This document shows, piece by piece, positions 36,501 to 48,500 of a DNA stretch of 64,000 bases (its first letter is position 1; each line of letters starts with the position of its first letter). Source of the stretch: Kryptolebias marmoratus (taxonomy: Eukaryota; Chordata; Actinopteri; Cyprinodontiformes; Rivulidae); NCBI RefSeq assembly GCF_001649575.2, contig NC_051449.1, forward strand, positions 11,328,583 to 11,392,582. The letters run 5' to 3'. The position numbers and the translations under genes were made by a program. The notes under the pieces were generated by a model. That model made no database searches, was not told the DNA's origin, and worked only from the letters and a program-made list of their open reading frames with translations.

Positions 36501-39500
36501 AGTTTAATTGGATCAAACTGTCCGGTAAGAGAGGCCTATCAAGACAGTCAGAGTGTGATAGGTGTCTTAAGTCCTTAATGTGCAGAAATATGAACGTCAC
36601 ATCGCTATTTAGTTCCTGTGGGTTAATAGGGGAGTGGGAAATTAAAGTTGAAGTGATAAGCCAGCAGACTGGCGTGTAGTGGTACCATCGGTGGTGATCT
36701 CGTCTCTCTGGTGATCCAGAGTCTGAGAGCAGTTTGCCTGGAAGGCGGCGAGTCCCCGAAGCTCTTTGATGCGATACAGAAAGGCCTGCTCCTCCTTCTG
36801 CGTGTGAGCCGCCAACACCTCCTTAGTCAAGCCCAGCTTCTTGTAGGGCTCCCGCTCCTGACTGGGGGGTGACACGGCTCGAGGGGGAGCGCCGAGGTTG
36901 TGGATGGACTCCGCCGCCTCGCCCGCGCCCGCCACGTCCTCCGTGATCTCTGCGAGGGACACAGCGAGACAGAGGGCGTCAGCGCGTCGTGACGAGTGAC
37001 GCAATGCAGGTTAGAGGCTCGCATCGAAAAAAAAAAAACAGGCAGCGGCTCCAGACGCCCCATTTTAGTCATTTAGCAGACGGATGTATCCAAAGTCACA
37101 GATGAGGAGCGGCGTTCAAGCAACAGAACAGTAAAAACTCTGCTGTTAGCTGCGAGTCTGCGTGTGTTTCAAAGACAGCGGGTAAGTAGATGCAGGACAG
37201 ATGCGAGTTAGACAGACGCTAGAGATCGAATGAGCTTGAAACAAGTTTATCCCCACACCCAAACACATTACATTATAATCATTTTCTTATACTGAGTGGA
37301 GAAACGTGAGCCAGATGCCACTTTTTTCTAAAAAAATGTATCAAAATCAGACTATAAAGTGAGTACTAATCATTTAATATGCAGCGCCCTGCAATGAGGA
37401 GCAGATTTCTGTAGTATTTATATTTTAGATTTAAATTTAATACATTCTGATTTACAAAAATAAATCCATACAGCCATTTGTCTTTCTATCCATCGCTGTC
37501 GGAAACCGTTAATAACATGTTGTGGTTTAGTAAAAATGTGAAACTAAATCATTCAGTAGGTATTTCAAGGCTGTGGCTGTTTGACAAACAGTCCATTAAA
37601 ACACTGATAACTGATGTTTACAGTCCAAAGCCTGCAGCTGCGATCATGTAGTCAGTTTAGTTATTCTACGTAAAAATATTAAGCTTTGCTCCGTATTCTT
37701 ACAGTTTTAGGTCAAAATTCGAAGCTTATAGGCTAACTCTGGAAATCCTGCAACTGTCTGAGCGCAACAAGTAGAGCTGAAGAAAAAAACAGAAATAAAG
37801 GTTTGAGGTACCACTTGCCAAGCAAACAAATATGCAAACATAAAGGCGCAGACACATAAACATGGAAATTACAGCGCTGTGAGAAACCATTTGCCTCTTT
37901 TTAAAATTTTTTTTTGGTAATTTCATTCTTTGATATGTTTCACACTGATTTAGGTCCCCAAAATATAGCATGAAGACCGGGAAAAGTACAATTAGGTTTA
38001 AAGATCCTTTCCAATGACTTCATTATGAGCAAATAAGAGCCAAAAGGTTTTCAAGTTGCCACATAAGAGCACCTGCATTTTGTTTGCCACCAGTGTTTCA
38101 GTATAAATAAAAAAAACATGAAACAGTAGAGAGATTCAGACAGGAGGTCAGTATTTTGCACACCTGACTCTGGCTGAGGTTTCTTGTCCCCAACATGCAC
38201 TATAGTGCTACTGTAGCTACACTGGCTGGTGATGGACACCACACTTTCTGGTTTGTTCGGAACGGGTAGGGGCATCGAGGTGCCCACTACCGCAGAGGGC
38301 GCATCACCGGACTTTTTTTCAGGGTCATCCAAAGCGGAGAGACCAGACTGATCCTTCAATAAGGCTGGTTCTGCCAAAGAGAACAGAGAACAAGAGCTAC
38401 TGATAAAAAAAAAACTGGCACGTCCAAGTGTGAGAGAGAGAAGTTGAAAAAGGGAAGACTGTGAATGCTTTATGAGACGGTAAGTTTTCTTTGAGAAGAT
38501 AAAATAAAACAAAAAGGAAAACACGTCTCTGTTTTACTTTAAGCGCGTGATCTGCGGCGTCGCGTACCTTCAGACGCCTGCACGCCGCTCGGGTCTTTCT
38601 GTTTGTCCTCGTCCGAGTTAGAGGAGGTGGTGTTGGAGGACGACTGGCACTTCCTCTTCATGATGCCGGGAGTGTTGTAGCTCTCCAAGTACCTACAGGA
38701 GCCAGTCACAACACAGACGTCAGCTGAAACTACTACTGCAGTTACACAAAAGAGCGCAAAATAACGCTTTCAGTCAAGTCTACATGTTTCGGATTACTGA
38801 GAAAAATTTCCAATAACTTCAAATCTTAGCTCTGCTGCTCAGACAAAGAGGTTTATTCTAATTTTGCTGATCATTTGTCTGATAACCAGGCAAAAAGGTA
38901 GTTTTATCCACACAATTAAAACTATAAAAGCTTTTTAAGAGATGCTTTCTAGTTAAAATATACATTCTGGTACTAAAAGTTCTGCTCACATTGATTAAAA
39001 AGCAGTAGTGCTTCTCAAAAACAGTTCAGTCTTTATCTGTGTACCTGATAACACTGTCCAGACAGCTGATCTGCTGGTAGGAGTAAACCGTCTGATCATT
39101 GAGGGACAGCTCTTCCTGGAAGGAAGCTCTCCTCTCCTCCACAGATGCCTCCCTCCAGTTCAGAAGATGGGCCGAGTCTTTGGGTCGCACCACCGCTTGG
39201 CTGTTCTGGACAGACTCTACTGGAAGAAAAGAAAAGATCAGGATTTAAGATCTGAAAACAGAAGCGAATGTCACAATAACAGGGATATTTCAAAAATAAA
39301 ATAAAGGACTTACTACCGCTGCTTTTCTTGTTTTCTGACTTGATCATCTGCTGCTCCTGGCTCTTCTGCAGGTGGATTCCCTTACAGATTTCCTGAAATG
39401 TCCGCTGCGAAACAAAGAAATTCGGGACATTTAGTTGCGAGGTTCAGACAAAGGCGTGCTGCGATTTCGGACGCGTTCCACGTGTTCCCTCACAGGTCTG

Positions 39501-42500
39501 CTTTTGCCCCTTGGTTCTCCGTCTTCCTGCTGCATGCTGCTCCCGTTGCCATTGTTCAGGCTCTCACTGGAGGAGGTCATTCCCTGAAGGTGGTCGTTGC
39601 TGTTCAGACTACTGTAGCCGCTGGAGCCACTGTTATGAACCGGCTGATTGCAGATACAAACAGGGGGGGGAAGGGGTTTAATAATAAAAAAACAGATGGA
39701 GACATGTCTATTTCCCACTCAAATGAGTTATTTTACTTTGATTTCTACGTTTATTTTTAAATTCTAATCTCTTTACTGTAAATTAAAGCCTCTCTGACTG
39801 ATTTATTCGCTCTTCGCTCCTCTATGAGTTGTTTCATTTTGATCTTGTCTGACCTGCAGCAGGAGCCGATGAATCTGCTCGGATATCTCCTGGATGTCAG
39901 AGTCCATGGTCTTCATTCGGCCAACGGCTGAGACGGGGGGCATGAAAATGTCTTCATTCATTGGTCCCCTGGTGGGGGGAAAAAAACAAAAGAACACAGG
40001 AAGACGCATAAAAAAGTTTCAACGTTTAAAATGCCTTCACTTACTGGATGCTTTAGGTGTTGAACGGAGATATTTTATGTATATAATTAAACTTGAAGGG
40101 GTAAGAGCCTGAACTACTGATCCTTAAAATGGTGGATCACTACTCGGTTTTGGTGTTGAAAGTACTCAGGAGTAAAACTCACATGCGGACTTTGTGCCTC
40201 CCGATAACAAACGAGACCTTTCGGCTCCAGGGATTCACAAAGCTGGACCAGCTGGTGTCTAGGATGATGTATTCTCCGTTTTGTGCGCAGAAGCGGATGG
40301 ACGAGTGGTCAAACGGCTGCCCTGCATACTGAAGGACTGCAGAAAACAAATAAAAAGAAAGTGAAACAACAATAACGTGTGATAAACACGGATTTCTCCC
40401 CGTTCGATCTGGTCGACTCACGCTTTCTGTGAATGGCCAGCATCACCTGGCGGTCGTTGGGATGCAGGTGAAGGAGGACCGGGGTTCCGATGAGATCCTG
40501 GGGCAGATACCCGAGGAGAGGGACCGCCCTGGTGCGTAAAGATCGCATCACGCCCGTTAGCCTCGTGCATGCAGGAAACGAGCGACAACACGAGGAATTG
40601 AACGCCTTACCTCTCGTCTACATCCTGGAACACACAGCTCGGAGTGTGTGTGGTGGTGAAAATGCGTTTGTCTGTCGGAATTCTGGGAGCTGTGAGAAAG
40701 GTTTTAAAGAAATATTCCTGAATATTTCACATTTCTACTGTTTATATTGGTGCTACTAGTGAGCTACAGTAATTATCATGAAACTGTTTGCAGATTTTTA
40801 TCAGACAAATAAAACAAATGTTACTAAATAACATTTTTCCTGTTATTTTTAAATAGCCTCACCGTCATATCCAGAATGAACCCTCTCAGCCAGGAGGAGG
40901 CAGCAGAACTGGTCCTCAGCGTGAACCGTGTCCTGGACCTTCATCAGGTAAGGTGTCATACGGAAAGGGTAATACCGCAGCTCACCCTCACACTCCTTAC
41001 CCCCGCTGAAGAACAGACAGGAAGATACATTTAACCCAAGGAAGCCAGAAAAGTACATCTTAACCAAGTGTGTATAAATAGTCTACAAATTGAACAAATA
41101 GGGGCACTCTTTAGCTATTTTTTTAAATACTAGATCTGAAGATAATAAAAGAAAGTGATGCATGTTGATGGGTTCTGCTGGGAGAACAAAACAAGCTGAG
41201 GCAGATCATTTAATTTTACATTAGGTGACAAAGACAAATAAAATCTGTGTAGCGCCTGAACGAATGCGATGCGTACTTTTAGTTTGTGCTTAAATGTATA
41301 ACACCGACCTGGAAAAAGCATCCAGTTACAACTTTTACGCTTATGATGTCACAAACCAGTTTAAAAGACCTCAGCGCTGGAGTGAAGGCATGAATATAAA
41401 CGAGCAGCAGGTGGCCCGACGGCGTGCACGAGGCAACACAGACCCACCTGATGCGACAGAAAAAGGACTTTTCCTGGATGCAGTCGGAGGGCGATGACTC
41501 TGAAATGGGAAAAGAAATGTTTTCATTCAAAGGCAGGAAGGCTGTCAGGATCTGGGCTCCTATAAGTGAATGAGGTTTGAATAATTTCATTAACAAAAAC
41601 ATCATTTCAGAGGGTCAGACCTGCACATCCTGTGTAAGCAGTGAATTTAAACAGAGTCAGGTTCCTAATTTGGTGCGTTTGATCGTAGTATTTCCAAGAA
41701 GGTCAAGGCAACAAGGGGAAAACGCAGCTCCAGCTGTGTTAAAAAGGTAAATACTGACGATACCGAACATTAGTTGTTATAAATAATTCTTTTCCAGTTG
41801 TGTCCATCTGTTCTTTCAGGCTAAACTAAAGAGGTTTTATAAATAAACTGGACGTAATGTGCCGTACTGAAGGCAGGAGGAGACGTGTTTTTAAGCAGAT
41901 TTTAGAAAATTGATCTAAGTGTCATCTGACTCAGTGCTCACTCTGTGATTTCACACAGTGGGCAACAAAAAGCACTTTTCCTGTTTGTTCTCATATCCCA
42001 AAAAGAAAAGAAAAAAAAAAAAGCCATTAGCATTCCTTAAAATAAAAATGCATATCCCCGCCATTTTGCAAGCTAAAGTTTTAAACAGAGTAGGAGCTGA
42101 GGATGACTCTCACCTGCTACCACACCAAATTTGAGCTTGTTATCTTTAAAACTAATTGAATTATAACGATTTTCTGTCTGCTTTCCAAGGTCAATTAGCT
42201 GCGACGGTCACCTTGAACTGGGTTGAGTCAGTATCTAGTTGTGGTACCTGCTCCGGTGCACATGCTCCAAGAGGGCAGGCGGTAAGGAGTCGTGAAGCTG
42301 TAGAAGACGCTGATATCCTGCGGTATCAGAAACTCCACGAACTTCGAGTCCTGGAACACCTCCCGCTTGCAGTTGAGGATGGAGGCGGCCTGGTCAGAGA
42401 TGTAGACGATCCTTCCGGTGATCAAAGATACCGCTACTGCGAAAATATCCTGTGGATGGCACACGCATTTCGAGTTGAGCACGGATATTTGCTGTGCCTC

Positions 42501-45500
42501 AGTTCGCCGTTAAATAGAAAAGACGACTCTCACGTTGTTTTTGAGGGTGTATTCAGAAGTGATGCTGTCTATTTCCTCTATCGTGTAGGAAGAAACGTCC
42601 AGGCCTGGAGGCTGGCTGTCGTTGATCATCAGCAGCTGGTAATACTCCTCATTGGCTGCAAGAAAGGAGATACGTTTTGTTTCAATTTGGTCAATACACG
42701 ACACAAAAACAAGGGGTATTTAAAAGAAAATCAATAAGTAATAATCTAACTACAAAGACAACACACTCAGACAAATGTCAAAGACACTTTTAGCTGGAGA
42801 AACTGTGTTTTCTGCCAAAATGCAGTGAGTTCTGAGCGCTGAACGACTTTGCTGAAGAAGCTGAAAGGAGCAGAACGCTGCCTAAAAGCTAAAAAAAAAA
42901 GAGCCAAGCTTATTCCAAACAGAGCAACGTTTCTGAAGGAACTGAAGAGCTCCTAATGTATTTCTATGGGGGAAATATTTGTAAATGAAGTTAGATATTT
43001 TAAAAAGTATAAAAAATACAAAAACCCAAAAGAGTCATCCCCCTGTCTCCTGAATGAGCTGAATGTTTTGATATACAAGTGGCTAAAATAGCATAATGTT
43101 TTAGAGGTAATTAGATTGCAAATAATAGAAAAAACAGGAAAGCAACAGTGTCAAAAAACATCTGAGTGACATTAAGATATTCCCCATTTTGTAAAGCCAC
43201 GTTTTCCTGTAGTACTGAAGCTCCAACCACCTGTTTACATCTGCAACCAACCAGAGAGTCCTAATTAAACATTCAATGTTTCTTCTGGCTCAAGGTTTTT
43301 CTGTGAAGCAGCCTTGAAGGAAAAGACACTTTAAGGTGAAGTCAGCTAAATCTGGAAAAGATCGACTAAAAATAGATCGTCAGAAGGCACTACAGACCTT
43401 CCACCTGTTTGACGCAGCGGAGGGCATACTTCAGGGTGTTCAGGGTGGTGGACTTGTTGTGTTTCTTGTTAGCCGGCACGTGACGCTTCAGCTCTTTCAG
43501 GATTTTAATCACCTCCTTCTGCGTCTTGGCTTTCGCGGACTCCTCGCTGCTGCAGGGCAGACACGTGGACAAGTCAGAGTGTCAGTTTGTGGCGCGGAGG
43601 GAGACAAAAGCTGAAACGTGAACGACTGTGACGCGGGCTGACCTGCAGCCGCTGGTGGACGGGTTGTCCTGCTCCGAGCTCAGCAGACTGTAGGCGTTGG
43701 AGCTGCTCGGCGGAGACGGACTGTGGGAGTTTGAACTGTGCAAGGAGAGAAGAGAAAAGATGAATGAGCGTCTGCAGTGACGAGTAAAATGGCTTCTATT
43801 CCAGGCTAAAAAATAAAAAGAGAGAGCCACAGGTTTTCATTCAGCCAGCCTCCTTTTGAGGCCGTTTTCACCACATTAACCAGCGGTAGAATAAAAAAAG
43901 ACAAAATGTTCACACCTTTTTTTTTCTTTCTCTGAAGCACAAATCCGTCACATGGGTTTGACATGCATCTGAAATACAGAAGACGACAAGTGTGCCCACT
44001 CTTGCACTTTGGAGTGCAGCTAAAAAACAACTAATAATAAGTTGTTCTTTTTGTGTCCCTTTGTGACAGCGGAGTGGGAACAGCGTGTGTGGACGTTTTA
44101 CGTCTCATTTAGGGGCCGAGTCACAAAAGAAACCCCTGCCTTCAGCCTGAAGTCTGCCTCGCCTTCTTGAAGGGCCGAGGCTCAATGGGCGCGCGGCGTG
44201 AACGCATGAAAAAAAAAAAAAACACAAGGCAAGAGCGAGGGGTCAAAACACAACCGGGGGCCAAGGCAGCTGCAGCTCTCAGCTCCCAACTCTCGGATTT
44301 AGAAAACAAATTAGCAGCTACTTGACTGCTTTTCCTCCCGTCTGACTCCAACTGCTCGACAGCTCCAGATAACAGGAGATTAATAAAATAAAAACGGCAC
44401 TGAGTCAGCATAAAAAGTATGGATAGAGTATTTTTAGTAGTAATGGCAGTAATGGTTTGGCCTGTGTCCGTCTGTGTCTGCCGTGTTAGCAAAATATTGA
44501 TAAACCACTGGACGGATTTTAACATCCTGACCGAATTTTTTCCAAAATCATCAAAACTGAGTCAAAGATTTGCAAGAAAAGTTCATTTTAAACCCGTAGA
44601 GATGCTATTTAACCTAACTCCTGGAGTGCCTAAATACCAGCTGCGTGGAAATTCTTACATTTAGGCCATAGTGAGCAACTTGTATCTGCTGGGAAAGTTT
44701 TGGAAAAGGCCTTAATGCAGACCAAAACGTTATTAAATTAATAAAACCTTGCAGTAGAGGTTTAAAAGGCCCAGCATGTTTCCGTGTTGGCCCGGTGATC
44801 GTAAGAGCGTGTATCTGATCCAAGGCATTACCTAGAAAAGCTCAACACTTCGCTGGAACGCGACAATCATTAGCCTTCAGAAACACTGACTCACTTTAAC
44901 GCAGCTTAATGTCTATAACAAGCTTACCGGGTCTAAAGAAAACCTAAATAGTCGTTCGTAGCTCAGGTGGGTCTCTCCGGGAACCCCGCAGGTAGCTTCA
45001 GGCTGAACAGACTGAACATGTAAAAGAGGCTGAGACGATTTATCAACACCTGACAATACGGGGGAGACGTCTGTCTCAAAAAGAAAGAAGGCGCGTCAGA
45101 AAACCCCATTTTTATTGGTGTTTATAATTTTAAATTTTACGTATCTGCCTCAGGGCCACACAGCACTTCCTGTTGTGTACACAGACTATTAGCAGATAGG
45201 CTTAGTTAAAGTCTATTAACAGCTGCCTGAGAAAGTGACTCGCCTATGCTACAACTCAAGCTGCTATAATTAACCTCATTACCAGCTAAGAATAGAGGAC
45301 TGTGTTCACAAATAGCCTCGGAAAGCTCAGGTAGTATCTAAATCTGCTGAGAATAGGCTCCCGTCCCCGCAGAAGGCAACAGCTGCTTTTAGGACTCGAC
45401 GGTCTGGACGGGTGTTAGTTCAAACTGCAGTGGGGGAGTCTGTAAGTCCCGGAAACGAGTTACATAAAGAGAGGAGGAAGAGAGGACGCTTCTGTCTCCG

Positions 45501-48500
45501 GCTGAAGCGCGGGGGGAGGATCAGAGCGAGGGGGGTCGGGTGAATGTGCTTCTCACGGTGGGACATGAGGGACATGTGGGACATGAGGGACATGGGGGAC
45601 GTGAGTGACACAGTTAACCATCTGCATGTAAATATGGCAGAGAGGAGCTCCAACGGGCTTCTTTCACCGGGTCTCTGTGGGCTTCTTTTTGCCGCCCATT
45701 CTCTGGGCTGATTACGAACGCAGCGATGAGAAATAACGGGTAAATGTGTCACAAACAAGGCTGTTCAACCAGTGACCAGCTGGGTTTTTGCATGTGCACT
45801 ACTTCTACTTCTACTTCTACACCCCCCGCTGATTCCTGTTGGAGCTCACTGGCATCTGGGTAAGGAGAAATAATAGTTCAGATTTTGAATCAACTCTTAT
45901 TATTTGTTTTTTTTTATCAAAATGCCCATAACTTCATAATAAACCAACACCAAAATGAATGAAAAGCCTGTAGATTGGTTTCTTTCAAATAAAACAAAGA
46001 AAGTTTGTATTATTTTTGTATTTGGTTTAAAAATATAAAATAAGCTCAGCGAGTAATCGTGAGCAACTGCAGGAAATTGTACTTAGGTTAATAAATAGCT
46101 CCAGGTTTGTTTGTATTCAGAATACCACATTCCAGACTCAGTTATACATTTTCAGCCTCACATTATCTGGTTAGGTTTGCATATTTTAGCCCTTGAGTTT
46201 ATAAAGTGCACAGTACCTGGCTCAGTTCATCCATCTCAGTAATCGGTGCGCTTTAATCAGCAGCACTCATCTGACAGAAATGTACGACCCGACGCAACCA
46301 AAGTTACCGTTTTCAGTTTAAACAGCTCACTGATCAGATGGGATGAAAGTTGTGAGTGAACAGTTTTTTGTTGGAAAATTATAAATTTCTCACCTCTAGG
46401 TCACATTTGTCGCAAATACGCTGTTTTGAGCTTAATTTCTCTGCATTTGTATTTTTTGCATAAATGTTACCACCTACATTCCTGAAGCGGTTGCTCAGAA
46501 ACACCTGTTCAGCAGGCAGCGTGGCTTCACGGCGAATATAAATTCATCCTTACACAAAACACTGCCGTCAGGCTGGGAAACACCTGAAACATTCTGTAGG
46601 TTGCTGCAAACAAGCAGGGAAACTGATATACATCAAACCCAGGTCCTAAAACAATACATGCATCACGATATGCAGTGATTGTTATTTCAAGCCAGTCTTG
46701 TTCCTCTCTGAAAGTGAAAACAGTGACCGTAACCACATCTTATCTGCAAAAGGTGTTTGTCCTTACCACTAATCCTTTCCTCTCAGTTTGACGCAGAGAG
46801 CAGAGGGGAAAAAAGAGCCGTAATCGACTGTAATTTGTTTGAAAATGTGGCCCACATCCTTTGTGTGGCCGGTGCTCCCAGGATGTCGCGGACAACTGAG
46901 AATGTAGGGAGAAGGTGCGTTCAAAGACACCTTTTTTTGTTTTTCTTTAAAAAGTTTTAAAGTTGACGTAAAAAAAAAGAGGAAATCTAAGCTCAGTTTA
47001 AAATACTTTCACACTTAGTGACTCACTATAAATTAACATCATGTAATCACCCGCAGACTTTCATGCCAAAATTCAATTTTAGGATTGATTATTTTATCTT
47101 GAGAAATGAATAAGTTGTAGCCACTTTGTTTAAATCCTCTCACCCATGAGTACATGTTGTGAGTGACTCCCAGCTACTAACACATCAGATTTCAGCCCAG
47201 TTTCTGTAAAACTGATGGATCCGTTTTGTATTATTTTAAGGTCAGTTAGCTGTAGCAGCTGTCCTGAATCGGGCAGATTTTGTAAAAGTTCATCCACTGA
47301 TTTCTTTCTGTAGGTTTCATTAAAATTAAATCAAACAATAATGAAGTCTTCTCAAAGACAGCGAACAAAACTGCAGATTAAACCTACAGATCAGTTGTAT
47401 TTTGAAAATTTCCTCTTAACAAAGAGGATTCTGTATCTACATTAGACTGTAGGCCTACATTGTTTTAATAAAACGTCAGAATGCAGACAGATATATGATC
47501 ATTATCATATTTATATGATAGTTTTAGGAGCTAAATTATATACAAGAAATAACTTTTCATTTCTGTGCACTGAAAAAACGCCTCATTTTTATTCACGTGA
47601 ACACCCACATGCCATCAGAAAGTCTGATCCGACCAGCCAGGCCGTGTGCTCGTCAGGCACGCAACCATTGCTCCTCACCTGCGCACATGTTCGCAACACA
47701 CACCTCACCTCCATCAATACCCCCACACACCCCCACCCCTCTTCATGTGAGCGAGAAAGCGCACCCTCACTCAGCACCTACGATAGTTAGGGTCAATATA
47801 CAACAATTTTTTACCAAGAGATGAGCTGAAATAGTTCACAAAGTCAAATATACAGTATATAGACAGCGTGCATATTGAGGTTTAGTCCTGAAACATGTGA
47901 AAAATGAAAAAGTTTATCTGAACTAAGGGTTAAAGGAGGGTAATCAGCAAGAGGGAAAGGGAGGCGTAAGAAAACGTTATCCTGTCTGCAGATAAGGGAA
48001 GCAAGTGGCGAGGCGGAGACCATTAAAACAGGAAGAAGGAGTGGTTTTACAAAGAAAAGGCCTGGATTTAAAGGACCGTCTGAGGCAAGCGAGGCATGGC
48101 TGAGAGTGAGGGGAAAGACGTCAGAGCCTGCAACTGGGTTGCTCCACCCAGAGACAAATAGACATAAACAGTGCGGCGCCATGGTAACAAGAGGTTGGAG
48201 AGCGTGACACAACCCATCTGGCCTTGAGGTGCAGCCAGCTTCCAGCCTCATGGATGACATCAATTCGTTTTTATTTTTTTTCTACCGCAAGCCGTTGTTT
48301 TCCCACTCTTTGCGCCGGTCGTCTCCGGGGCAAGCTGCGCGGCGTGCGAGCCTATTTCTGGCCACCGTGAGGAATTTTGAATCTGCTGTTTAGTCCCGGT
48401 CGAGGAACAAATCTGCTCGAACACCTACAATCGAATGACGCAGTTACAAACAACCCTTTGAAAAAAACGCTTTATGCTGTATAAGTGAAGAAGCGTAAAC

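Noticed and set aside
47594..47599. CACGTG E-box in a PER2 intron as a clock element
   Set aside because: A six-base site is expected by chance in 64 kb and several others occur; no supporting partner site nearby.
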